A stretch of DNA of 52,212 bases from a virus. A program made the position numbers and the translations under genes. This document shows, one piece after another, positions 13,134 to 22,176 of the stretch. Within the stretch, counting starts at the first letter, position 1. Each line of letters opens with the position of its first letter. Location: the IMG/VR virus record IMGVR_UViG_3300049830_000248, positions 1-52,212 of that record; one strand, given 5' to 3'. The notes under the pieces were generated by a model, which saw nothing but the letters and a program-made list of their open reading frames with translations, searched no databases and was not told where the DNA came from.

Positions 13134-15890
13134 TCAATGCTTCAAAAGTCCCGCTTGAATGGCATCGTCCCATTCTTTCACTTCCTTGTCAAAATAATCC
13201 TCATCATCTGCATTGTTGGATTTCACGTCGCGTCCGATGCGTTCAATCTTGAATCCCATGCGCCTTGCGCCTTCGATTGCGATGGCAAACCAGTCGTAAA
13301 GGTCGGGGCTTTTCTTTACCCGCTCTTTCATGTCATCCTTCGATTCGACTTCAACCTTGTTGCCGGCAACAACTTTGAACAACCGCAACTGACCCTCCTG
13401 CGCGACATTGGCCGGCAGGTTTCGCACTTGGTTTGACTCAATCGCCTCACGGGTAGAGAACCACATTTCCGTGACGAACTTTGAATAATGCTCGTCACAC
13501 CGTTTCAGCCGTTTTTCACCCTCCTTTTCGTCAACAAACAAGTCGAACCGGACTGGCCGCGTTGTTGTCCTCGCACCGGAGTCAACCGGCTGCGGGCAGC
13601 TGGCTCCAAAAACCTTTGCAAAAGAGTTTCCAAGAGTCCCGCGCCCAAACGAGTCGTAAAAAATGTTTTCAGGCTTCAAGTCCAAGCGTTCGGACTGCTG
13701 CTTGATGAATTCTGCAATCTGATCCTCTGCATCCAGGCTGGAATTAAGCCGGATTGGAATTATCTCTGGTGTCCCAACGGAAAAAATCAAATTGCCGTCC
13801 TTGTCCTCGCCAAACTCGCACTCGCCACCAACGCAACGGTCGCCGCCACCGTATGCTGGATCAAGCGCATAAATTTTTGTTCGTGGAGTCCCTTTCCAAA
13901 TCGCGGATTTGAAAGCGCCATGCCGTTCACACAGTCCGATGGTGATGACGCGGTTTGAAACCATGCCGCGCGACGGCTTGCCGATGCCCTGCTGATAAAC
14001 CTGCCACGAGTCGGCCCCATAGGTGTCAATCAGCTTTTGAACGTAGCCGGAATTTGCCAAAAACGGGAAACTATCCTTCGGCTCGTCGTTGTTCGGCGTG
14101 TCGCGCCCGTCGTAGGCCACGCAAAAGGCGTTGAGCCAGCGCGAACGCCAAACTTGCGTCTTGCCGTTGTCAATGAAAGTGTCCCAACCTCCTGGCGGTT
14201 CGCTGGCGACACAAAGCGGGTCGGAAATGTCGGTCGGATTTCCGGCCATTACCCCTTTGAACCGCGAGTTTGCCATCCAGTTTGTGTAACCGTCCAACAG
14301 CGAAGGCTGCATCACCGCGCAGTTGTGGACTAAAAAACCATTTACGGAGTAGCTTGGATGTCCGGCAACCGCGAGATTATAGACCGAAGTTCTGCCTTCA
14401 CAATCTGCGGCGTCAGAATGACTCGCTTGTTCGCATATCTCAACACTGTCCACCCAAGCGAAGCTAGAAAATTCGTTTTCTTCGCGTCTTGCTCCTGCCG
14501 CGCAATCGTGTTGTGTGATGCTCCGTCTAATTCCACCGCCAGTTTCTTTTTCGGAAATGCAACATCCACTTTGTAGTGCGTCGGGTAGCCGCTCCCCGCT
14601 GGCATTTTCGTTTTGACTGGAAAATTGTTCTTGGCTCGCGGAGAGAATGTTTTGAGGAGAATCAATTCTGCCTTCGTCGGCCCTGTTCCATTTCCGCCGC
14701 GAATAGTAGGCTTGTGACCCGCCGCCTTCAACCGCCTGCTTATATTGCGATTGATTTCCAACTTCTGTTTGTCCGTCAGTGAAGCGCGGAAATCCTGAAA
14801 CCCTTGCTCCATCTTCTCCCGCATATCCGCATAACGCTCCGGCTGCTCCGCAAACAGCTTCTTGCGAGCTTTCTGAATCTTTTGGGAACGCTCCGGCGTG
14901 TAAAGTTTCTTGCGGTAGTCCGGTTGCGCTGCGAACCACTTCCCTTTGCAGGACAGCCCGCAGAACATCCGATTGGGCGGGATTAAAACCCCACAGCGGC
15001 GACATTTCTTTTCCTGACAAGATTTGATTTGCTTCATGCGCCGTTATCATAACACAACCCTGGTCAAGCTCAAACGCTTTTTTCCATCCGAATTGTGTCA
15101 GGACAGGATGCTCTGGTGTGCAGACGATTTCTTTTCCATTGCTGATTTTTATTCTGACAAGATTTCTGGCGGCGCGCTTCATAGTTGCAATTACCCTTGA
15201 CGCACCAACGGCAGAAAAAACCAAGTCGCCAGTTCGGATGGATTCAATCGGCCTTTTTCCGTGTGGCGTATCAACCAAAGTCCCCGCAGGGAAACACTCG
15301 TCTCCGTAGTGTTTAAGGATGCCATCATTTTTCCCCGGCGAACTTGGAGCCTTCACGCCCTGAAACTTCGACATCCCGACAAATCGCCCGCCGCTGACGC
15401 AGGGGACGCACACGATTCCTCGGTCTATCTGCCGCGCAAATTCACCATCCTCATCAATGTCATCGCTGACAATCGCCATCTTGGATTCAAGAATGTGGCC
15501 GGGCAACCACGGAAAGCGGGAGCGGCCACGGTTGAACAGCCATTTGATGCCTCGCCCCCAGATGCGGAGTTCGAGCGACCGGATGTCAGTCGAAGAAATC
15601 AAAGCCAGAGAAGTTTCGGGAAAACACCAGAAATCAATCAGCGCATGGCATGACATCAAATAAGTCTTTGAAGCGTTCGCGCAGCCAAGAATCACCGTCA
15701 CCTGATTTTCTACGATACCTGCCATGCCCAACTCAAACCAGCGGTGTTGCTTGTCCTCCGGCCAAAGCAGGGAGTGTGCTTTCAGGTAGTGCTGGACTGT
15801 GGACGGCTTGCCATAGTCGCGCCGAATCATGGCGAATTCAATTTCCAGCGGGTCAGCACCATCCGGCCAGTTCAGATTATATTTCTGCAC
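13134..15890 (-). CDS. terL: terminase large subunit interrupted by an intein
   Basis: 918 residues as translated, 593 after splicing. ATPase: atypical Walker A ILGCANASKT (about 67-76, Ser where Gly is usual before Lys); Walker B ending GDE at 196-198, where the intein starts; coupling motif VMAGNP after the intein. Nuclease domain: LDPAYGGGDR, YDSFGRGTLG and a late Asp (SPDLYDWFAIA). It cuts and packages phage DNA. The intein lies exactly behind the catalytic Walker B acidic pair, so the enzyme is inactive until splicing. Confidence 0.88.
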   Translation of the reverse strand: MQKYNLNWPDGADPLEIEFAMIRRDYGKPSTVQHYLKAHSLLWPEDKQHRWFELGMAGIVENQVTVILGCANASKTYLMSCHALIDFWCFPETSLALISSTDIRSLELRIWGRGIKWLFNRGRSRFPWLPGHILESKMAIVSDDIDEDGEFARQIDRGIVCVPCVSGGRFVGMSKFQGVKAPSSPGKNDGILKHYGDECFPAGTLVDTPHGKRPIESIRTGDLVFSAVGASRVIATMKRAARNLVRIKISNGKEIVCTPEHPVLTQFGWKKAFELDQGCVMITAHEANQILSGKEMSPLWGFNPAQSDVLRAVLQREVVRSATGLPQETLHAGAFPKDSESSQEAVCGAAGALCGYAGEDGARVSGFPRFTDGQTEVGNQSQYKQAVEGGGSQAYYSRRKWNRADEGRIDSPQNILSASQEQFSSQNENASGERLPDALQSGCCISEKETGGGIRRSITQHDCAAGARREENEFSSFAWVDSVEICEQASHSDAADCEGRTSVYNLAVAGHPSYSVNGFLVHNCAVMQPSLLDGYTNWMANSRFKGVMAGNPTDISDPLCVASEPPGGWDTFIDNGKTQVWRSRWLNAFCVAYDGRDTPNNDEPKDSFPFLANSGYVQKLIDTYGADSWQVYQQGIGKPSRGMVSNRVITIGLCERHGAFKSAIWKGTPRTKIYALDPAYGGGDRCVGGECEFGEDKDGNLIFSVGTPEIIPIRLNSSLDAEDQIAEFIKQQSERLDLKPENIFYDSFGRGTLGNSFAKVFGASCPQPVDSGARTTTRPVRFDLFVDEKEGEKRLKRCDEHYSKFVTEMWFSTREAIESNQVRNLPANVAQEGQLRLFKVVAGNKVEVESKDDMKERVKKSPDLYDWFAIAIEGARRMGFKIERIGRDVKSNNADDEDYFDKEVKEWDDAIQAGLLKH
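14322..15296 (-). mobile_element. intein in terminase (325 aa)
   Basis: N-terminal splicing block CFPAGTLVDTPHGKRPIESI with nucleophile C199; block B VCTPEHPVL with T/H; C-terminal block SVYNLAVAGHPSYSVNGFLVHN followed by the +1 Cys of the C-extein. All splicing residues (Cys1, TxxH, penultimate His, final Asn, +1 Cys) are present. The middle (about 230 residues) has no recognisable LAGLIDADG motif in this frame; instead the same DNA encodes a nuclease in another frame (14342-15037). Confidence 0.9.
14342..15037 (-). CDS. Vsr/DUF559-like homing endonuclease nested out of frame in the intein
   Basis: 231 residues on the same strand as the terminase, shifted frame. N-terminal zinc finger CRRCGVLIPPNRMFCGLSCKG, a basic helical region, then a DUF559/very-short-patch-repair-like nuclease core: YKVDVAFPKKKLAVELDG, RQEQDAKKTNFLASLGWTVLRY. 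Such nucleases cut an intein-free allele to drive homing. The start ATG lies after splicing block B; the stop falls in the C-terminal splicing block, so about 230 codons are read in two frames. No strong Shine-Dalgarno precedes it. Confidence 0.8.
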   Translation of the reverse strand: MKQIKSCQEKKCRRCGVLIPPNRMFCGLSCKGKWFAAQPDYRKKLYTPERSQKIQKARKKLFAEQPERYADMREKMEQGFQDFRASLTDKQKLEINRNISRRLKAAGHKPTIRGGNGTGPTKAELILLKTFSPRAKNNFPVKTKMPAGSGYPTHYKVDVAFPKKKLAVELDGASHNTIARQEQDAKKTNFLASLGWTVLRYANKRVILTPQIVKAELRSIISRLPDIQATP

Positions 15891-15941
15891 GACGCAAAAT
15901 AGCCGTTGTCAAATCGCGGTGCAAGTGCTATGGGTTGACGC

Positions 15942-16160
15942 ATGGGTTTATACGTCTTAACTCCGGTCTGCCAATCCTGCTCCACGTCCACGACGCAGGC
16001 AACATCCCAAAACCCCGTGATGACCTACGACGTGACGCTTGGGACACCCGCCGCGCAACTCATCGTGCCGCCATTTCCGAACCTGCCTTGCCACTTGGAT
16101 GAAGTGAACGGCGTCGGCTCGGCCTACACTTGGAACATCACCAAACAAGCCTGGAACTGA
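15942..16160 (+). CDS. small hypothetical structural-region protein
   Basis: 72 residues, MGLYVLTPVCQSCSTSTTQ..., beta-rich and Thr/Pro-rich with a C-terminal aromatic end (YTWNITKQAWN). First gene of the long rightward tail operon; the next gene starts one base after its stop. Divergent from the terminase. No family recognised. Confidence 0.55.
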   Translation: MGLYVLTPVCQSCSTSTTQATSQNPVMTYDVTLGTPAAQLIVPPFPNLPCHLDEVNGVGSAYTWNITKQAWN

Positions 16161-16161
16161 C

Positions 16162-17247
16162 ATGAAAAAAATTATGCTCGCGGTGCTGCTCGCCTTCTCG
16201 TTCTTTCACCGGGCGCACGCCGCTTATCCTTCCTACACCGATCTGACGAATGTTTGCAACGCCCTGATTGCGGCGTCCGGCGGCGGCGGGAGCGGCGGAC
16301 TCGGCGCGGGTGTTCCGGTGAAAAGCCCGAACCTCTACTGGACGAATAACGTCTTTCGCTCATTCTGGACAACCAACGCAAATTTCACGAACGCGCAGGT
16401 CGGTCTGGCCTCAAGCAATTTTTATGTCGCACAAATCACGATTTCAAATTCGGCGGCAACATCCATCACCGACACGTTTCCATTCAAGGTATTTTCGGTT
16501 TCAGCAAAAACCAACGTGGGCGCGGTGCTGATTGGGGCGGGGGCGGTGGTTGATCTGCAATTCTATTACAACGGGTCGGGTGCATATTTCGTGGTTGACC
16601 ACGGGGCAAACAATCCGGCGCTGACCGCGCTGGCGGCTTCTGGAGCGGCTGGCAGCAGCGGCGTATTGACGCTCAACGCTGGGACATTGCAGGTGAATCC
16701 CGGCGTCCAACTGGCGACGAATGTTCCATCTGGAATCAGCATCACCAATCCAGTCATCGCTACCATCACGACGGCGGCGACAGAATTCCTCGCGCAGCAA
16801 ACCGGCGACACTTTTGGAACATCAAGGCTGCATCTTCAAAACCGGACACCGAACTACGGCGCATTGCTGGAAAATCTAGCCTTCGACTTGTGTGATCTGG
16901 CGTTGATTGGCAACACCGCAAATCAAGGCAACCTGCGGTTTGAACACCGGAGCGGCAGCGTGACCAGCGGCAACATCAGCGGCGAACTACAAGGCTGGCT
17001 CAACAATGCAAGCATCCAGACATTTGCCTTTGGGTCAAACAGCGCCAGCATTTACTCGCCGCTTTACTCGCCGCAAATCATAATCACCAACATCGGTCTG
17101 ATTTACGGGTCGAACACATGGAACATCGTGAGCGTGACGAACCGGATGCCGAATTTTTCTTTCCAGACATTGAACAGCAACGGGCAGGCGCTCGTTTCGG
17201 TTTCGGTTTCCAACGGCGTGACTCGCATCAAACAGCTTGCCCCTTGA
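16162..17247 (+). CDS. secreted-type tail fibre/appendage protein
   Basis: 361 residues. Sec signal peptide MKKIMLAVLLAFSFFHRAHA (about 1-20), a Gly-rich linker (about 36-47), then Asn/Thr/Ser-rich beta repeats (TNVFRSF, SNSAATSITDTF) resembling fibre or phage adhesin proteins. A signal peptide on a phage structural-region protein is unusual. Overlaps the following gene by 4 bases. Confidence 0.6.
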   Translation: MKKIMLAVLLAFSFFHRAHAAYPSYTDLTNVCNALIAASGGGGSGGLGAGVPVKSPNLYWTNNVFRSFWTTNANFTNAQVGLASSNFYVAQITISNSAATSITDTFPFKVFSVSAKTNVGAVLIGAGAVVDLQFYYNGSGAYFVVDHGANNPALTALAASGAAGSSGVLTLNAGTLQVNPGVQLATNVPSGISITNPVIATITTAATEFLAQQTGDTFGTSRLHLQNRTPNYGALLENLAFDLCDLALIGNTANQGNLRFEHRSGSVTSGNISGELQGWLNNASIQTFAFGSNSASIYSPLYSPQIIITNIGLIYGSNTWNIVSVTNRMPNFSFQTLNSNGQALVSVSVSNGVTRIKQLAP

Positions 17248-18767
17248 AAAACATCGCGCTCATATTGCTCCTGCTCGGCACACTGGCGGCGCAAGGCGCA
17301 ACCAACAACGCGGCTTCCTGCTCATTCCTTGACGTAACCAACGCCATCGCGCACTCGGTTTATGGCGACACAGTTCTACTTCCGGCTGGCACGGCCACAT
17401 GGTCAAACACGGTGAACATGACGGGCATCACCCTGCAAGGTTCGGGGACAAATCTTACCATCATCGCCGATGGCACGGCGCAATTCGCGTATTTGGCAAC
17501 ACTGCAACTCAACGTCATTGCAAATTATCCGACGCGCGTGACCGGCATCCAGTTCACCATCTTCACGAACAGCTACAACAATTACAAAGGGATGATTGCG
17601 GTGTATGGGCAGCAACCGACATGGCGGATTGACAACAGCTTTTTCAACTACACGGGTGCGAAATCAATCCTTGTCGGAGATTCATCCTACGGACTGATTG
17701 ACCACAATTATTTTGCAGGCAACACGAAGCAATACATCGAGGCGTTCGGCACGGCCTACGGCGATGCGTCATGGGCGGCGGCGGACACGTTTGGGACAAC
17801 CAACACGCTTGTCATCGAGGACAATGTTTTTGTGGACTCAAACAGGTTCGGATCAATTGACTGCGATGCCGGCGGAAGAATTTGCGTCCGGCACAACACG
17901 TTCACGGGAACATTTTTCACCGTTCACGGAACTGAAAGCGGATTGAGGTATCGCGGTTGCCGCCAGCTTGAGGTCTATAATAATTCTTTCTACTATCCGT
18001 CATTCGCGCCTTCCGACGATTTTTACACTGGTTGCGACATTCGCGGCGGCGCAGCGATGATTTTTTCAAACACCTTCACAGGCTTCAATTCTTCCATCAA
18101 CCTGAACCAATACCGCGAGACGGACAACGACCCGAACTTTGCACCGTGGTATGGGGCGAGCGGCATCAACGGTTACGACAGCAATTCCGTCGTCCTGCTT
18201 TCTGGGACAGCCGCCGCGACCAGCAACCGGCTCTACGTCGCCATCGCCGCATGGGCGACCAACCAGTTTTACGGTGCGACGGTCTATAATTCCAACAGTG
18301 TGAACGGTAACAAGGTTTTTGGCATGGTAATCAGCAACGACAACCGCACGATGTATTTCAAAACGTCGAGAACTGCGGCGTATCAATTTTACATCACCAA
18401 CGGCGACCCTTTCTCCATTCACACAGCATATCCGACTATTGACCAGCTAGGCTATGGGCGAAGCGATCTGATGACGGGCGCAGTTCCGCCTGCCGTGTGG
18501 CCGAACCAGCAAAAAAGCCCGTGTTATTTTTGGTCGAATACGGTTGCCACATGGACTTACGCCAGCGTTTATACAACCAATGACGGGGCGGCATCCAGCA
18601 GCTACCCGAACGTGCTTTTGAACCGAGACTTTTTCAACACGACGAATCCGGCTTACACGCCGCTGATTTATCCGCATCCGTCCATTGGCACGAACGCCGC
18701 CGCTGCGCCGACGTTCTCCGGTGGATTGTTGCAACCCATCGGACAAAATTCAACGGGGGTATTTTGA
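17244..18767 (+). CDS. right-handed beta-helix protein with signal peptide
   Basis: 507 residues if started at TTG 17244 (TTGA overlap with the previous stop), giving a clear signal peptide KNIALILLLLGTLAAQGA. The frame is open to an ATG at 17118, but that part reads inside the preceding gene. The body resembles pectate-lyase-type parallel beta-helices (repeated GNT, VIEDNVFVDSNRFG, HNTFTG). Likely a polysaccharide-binding or depolymerising tail component. Confidence 0.65.
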   Translation: MKNIALILLLLGTLAAQGATNNAASCSFLDVTNAIAHSVYGDTVLLPAGTATWSNTVNMTGITLQGSGTNLTIIADGTAQFAYLATLQLNVIANYPTRVTGIQFTIFTNSYNNYKGMIAVYGQQPTWRIDNSFFNYTGAKSILVGDSSYGLIDHNYFAGNTKQYIEAFGTAYGDASWAAADTFGTTNTLVIEDNVFVDSNRFGSIDCDAGGRICVRHNTFTGTFFTVHGTESGLRYRGCRQLEVYNNSFYYPSFAPSDDFYTGCDIRGGAAMIFSNTFTGFNSSINLNQYRETDNDPNFAPWYGASGINGYDSNSVVLLSGTAAATSNRLYVAIAAWATNQFYGATVYNSNSVNGNKVFGMVISNDNRTMYFKTSRTAAYQFYITNGDPFSIHTAYPTIDQLGYGRSDLMTGAVPPAVWPNQQKSPCYFWSNTVATWTYASVYTTNDGAASSSYPNVLLNRDFFNTTNPAYTPLIYPHPSIGTNAAAAPTFSGGLLQPIGQNSTGVF

Positions 18768-18768
18768 C

Positions 18769-21700
18769 ATGGAGCGAAGGATATACGCATACCTGAAATC
18801 TTTCCCGAAGGGGATGAACAGCAATGTTGACCCGTTGCTGCTTCCGAACGACCAGCTTTCGTTCGCCTCAAATGCGACGGTGCGAGGCGATTTTATTTCA
18901 CAGCGACCGCCGTTCTACAACATTTCGTTGAGCTACGATTCGGCGAACACGAGTAGCCATTTTCAGGCCGGACTGTTCCAGGGCGCGGCGTATTACCGGA
19001 CAACCACCAACGGACTCATCATGGTAGCCGTGGCTGGCAGGCTATTCCAAATCGCGGTGAACGCCGACCAGACTGCGCTGGTTTCGGAAATTGCGCTTCC
19101 GTCGGTCAACTCGCCAACGGCGGTTCAGAATTGGCTTTGGCAGGCGGAAAACTTTCTGATCTGGAATGACGGCGTGAACCTGCCGATTTTCTACGATGGC
19201 AACATCACGCGCCGTTCTTACGGTGCAGCACCGACGCAACTCGGTTCGGCGGCGGTGTCGTTCACTGTGCCAGCGCAAAACCAATACGTCAGCGGTGACG
19301 TTCAGTTGAATAACGCATGGACGGCAGGCGTTGGCATGGTCTTGATTGGTCAGGCGCTTTACTACGTCCAGAGTTTCTACGGTGGTTCAATCGGTGGCCG
19401 AATCACGATTGGGCTGAACGCCATCACCTATTCCGGCGGCGACCTGCTAAATCCAGGCGCGGCAATTTCGTTGAACAACAAAAACGCGGGGACAATACTC
19501 GCGGCGACGGATAACAGCCTTGCGGCCATTACGAACTTTCCGCCGATTGCGGTTCAGGGAACTCCTGGCAATGCACTCACATTGAAGGTGGTTTCAGACA
19601 CCGCTTCTGGAATCGCCAGCACGGTTGCACTTGGAACGGCAGTAAGCGGCAGCGCAAAGTATTCTGGAACTATTGTTTCTGCCAAAGTCGGGGGCGTTGA
19701 CATTGGAAGTTGGCCGGCAAATGCAGCGGCACAAATGACGATTACTCTGCAAGGCCCCGCCGGAGGAATCGGGGTTCAAAATGTTGGAAGAAACGTGACA
19801 TTCACAAACTCTTTCGGTGGCCCCGCAATCTATGCCAGCGGAACTTTTATATCTACCAATGGAGTCAATACGGTAACTTTTTCGCTCGACTCATTGCTTG
19901 GTGGTCAAGTTGCCGGCGGCGGTGTTCCGCCAATAGGAACCATTCCTTTTTGCGTTATTGGAGGTTTTACTGGGAGCGGTTTTGTAGTCACAAATTGGGG
20001 AACATCTACTTGGCCGACGTCTGGAATATCACAAGTTGACATCACATTAAGCCAAACATTTTCTGGCGCGATCAACGACATTCTTCAAGTCGGAACCGCG
20101 ACGATGAAGGTGATTGCCCAATCTGGCGCATTGGTGACTTGCCAGATGGTCAGCAATTCGACAGGGGTAGCGGTTCCAATCGGCGGACTTGTAGTTAACA
20201 ACACAAAAGCATCGGCCACACCTGTAAATTACGGGTCTAGCATATTGGTTGTGCCAACAATACCAGCCGTAGGTAGCCAATTCTCACTCGACACAACCGT
20301 TGTGGCCGCAACGCCCGTCGTCGGCCAGATTCTTTATTTCAACACCGTCAACGCGGGCGCAGGCGGAGTTGTTGTCGCCGTCGTATTGGCTTCGTCAGGT
20401 GGTGTAATCGGACAGGCATTGAATTATTTCCGCCTGACACTTTCAATCCCGTTCGCGGGCAACGTGAGCGATTCAATCCACGTCGGCTCCGGCAATACGC
20501 TGGCGACGCTGACCGTGACCTCAAAAATCAGCGCGAGCATCATCCAATGTCAGATGACGAACACGCCGGTCAGCGCGCTCATCCCCATCACCAGCGCGAC
20601 ACCGACGGCGAGCCAGATTGTCGTGAACGATTCCGCAAGCGGTGCGCTTACCGGAGTTGGCACTTATCCTTTGACCGACGGCGGTTCGCCTGCCAACGCA
20701 TTAAATCCAGTTCCAGTCTCATCCTCGTTCACGCTCCAAACACTGCCCGGAACCACTTCCGCCGCCGTCGGTCAGATTGTGCAGATCAGCACGAGCCTCG
20801 GTGCAACCGATCTGTTCCAAATCGTATCTGTCAGCGGTGGCAGCGTCGGGACGCAGCCAAAAATCCGCGTCCAGAACATCAACGACATCGAGGGCAGCAC
20901 CGTCAACGCCGGGACGTTCATCTATTCCGTGCCAGAATTTGACGTGTCCAAGATGGGTGTTTATGGCATGGGCCGGAATTGGGTTGCGCTGGCCGACGGC
21001 ACAGAGTTTGTCGCGGGCGACCTCGTGGGCGCGACGACCGGAACGCAGTTTTACAAATACAAGGATGCCGTCCTGAAAGTATCGCAGAATTATTTCCTCG
21101 CTGGCGGCGGGACGTTTTCCATTCCCGGCAGCGGCGAACAAATCCGCGCGATGCAGTTCACGGCCCGTCTTGACGCATCGCTTGGACAGGGTGCGCTTCA
21201 AGTATTCACCGATGACACAGTTTTTTCCTGCGAAGCACCGACTGACATCACTGTTTGGTCAAAGCTGGCGAGTCCGATTTTGATTGAAGGGCTGATTGGT
21301 TCAGGGGCGATTTCGCAAAACGCCGTTGTTCAGAACAACGGAGATTTGATGTTCCGGCTTTCGGATGGCGGCGTCCAGTCAATGCTGATGGCGCGGCTCG
21401 ACTTCCATAAATGGGGCAACACACCAATCAGCAAGGAAGTGACGCGCAGCATCGTGAACGACCCGCCCGCGCTCTATCCGTTCACTAGCATGGCGGTGTT
21501 CAACAACCGGATGTTGATGACGTGCAAGCTGGCGCAAGCGGCGCGCGGAGTTTATGGCGCGGCGATGGTGTCGCTGAACTTCGACCCGATAAGTTCACTG
21601 GCCGGCAAAGCGCCGACGGTCTGGGAAAGCGAATGGTCTGGATTAAATGTATTACAAATAATCACCGGCTTTTTCAACGGGTCAAAACAGTGTTACGCGC

Positions 21701-22176
21701 TCTGCCTTTCCAACGACCTGACAAAAATCGAGCTTCACCAAATCCAGCAGGACAACGCGGCGACCGTGGACAATGGCAACAGTCCGATAACATGGTTTTT
21801 CGAGTCGCCAATGCTCTGCGGCGACAACCCAAACCAACCGCGCCGATACAAGCGGCTCGTGAACGGAGAATTTTCTTTCCACAACATCACCGCAGATGTT
21901 TCGTATCAATTCTTTTACAGCACCGACCAAAATCCGGCGTGGATTCCGTGGTATTCGTCCGTCATCAAGTATCAGGGGGCATCCGACCCCGGCTACCGCC
22001 GTCGCATCCCGATTGGTATGCCAAGTCCAACCGTGTTTGATCCGACAAACAATCAACCGACGCGCGAAGGTTATAATTTCCAGATAAAAATTCAAATCAC
22101 CGGCAGCGGGACACCGACAGACATCAGAATTGCCTGCGACGAGATTGACCAGCCGGAATTTGCCCAGCCAAAATGA
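18769..22176 (+). CDS. large tail protein, putative tail tube/host-specificity component
   Basis: 1135 residues from ATG 18769 (MERRIYAYLKSFPKGMNSNVDPLLLPNDQL). N-terminus LPNDQLSFASNATVRGDFISQRPPF is of a kind common near phage tail-tip or tubular proteins. The central 500 residues are repetitive, Gly/Ser/Val/Thr-rich beta structure. The C-terminal part (about 860-1135: EQIRAMQFTARLD, VYGAAMVSLNFDPIS, YKRLVNGEFSF) looks globular. No catalytic motif seen. Confidence 0.6.
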   Translation: MERRIYAYLKSFPKGMNSNVDPLLLPNDQLSFASNATVRGDFISQRPPFYNISLSYDSANTSSHFQAGLFQGAAYYRTTTNGLIMVAVAGRLFQIAVNADQTALVSEIALPSVNSPTAVQNWLWQAENFLIWNDGVNLPIFYDGNITRRSYGAAPTQLGSAAVSFTVPAQNQYVSGDVQLNNAWTAGVGMVLIGQALYYVQSFYGGSIGGRITIGLNAITYSGGDLLNPGAAISLNNKNAGTILAATDNSLAAITNFPPIAVQGTPGNALTLKVVSDTASGIASTVALGTAVSGSAKYSGTIVSAKVGGVDIGSWPANAAAQMTITLQGPAGGIGVQNVGRNVTFTNSFGGPAIYASGTFISTNGVNTVTFSLDSLLGGQVAGGGVPPIGTIPFCVIGGFTGSGFVVTNWGTSTWPTSGISQVDITLSQTFSGAINDILQVGTATMKVIAQSGALVTCQMVSNSTGVAVPIGGLVVNNTKASATPVNYGSSILVVPTIPAVGSQFSLDTTVVAATPVVGQILYFNTVNAGAGGVVVAVVLASSGGVIGQALNYFRLTLSIPFAGNVSDSIHVGSGNTLATLTVTSKISASIIQCQMTNTPVSALIPITSATPTASQIVVNDSASGALTGVGTYPLTDGGSPANALNPVPVSSSFTLQTLPGTTSAAVGQIVQISTSLGATDLFQIVSVSGGSVGTQPKIRVQNINDIEGSTVNAGTFIYSVPEFDVSKMGVYGMGRNWVALADGTEFVAGDLVGATTGTQFYKYKDAVLKVSQNYFLAGGGTFSIPGSGEQIRAMQFTARLDASLGQGALQVFTDDTVFSCEAPTDITVWSKLASPILIEGLIGSGAISQNAVVQNNGDLMFRLSDGGVQSMLMARLDFHKWGNTPISKEVTRSIVNDPPALYPFTSMAVFNNRMLMTCKLAQAARGVYGAAMVSLNFDPISSLAGKAPTVWESEWSGLNVLQIITGFFNGSKQCYALCLSNDLTKIELHQIQQDNAATVDNGNSPITWFFESPMLCGDNPNQPRRYKRLVNGEFSFHNITADVSYQFFYSTDQNPAWIPWYSSVIKYQGASDPGYRRRIPIGMPSPTVFDPTNNQPTREGYNFQIKIQITGSGTPTDIRIACDEIDQPEFAQPK

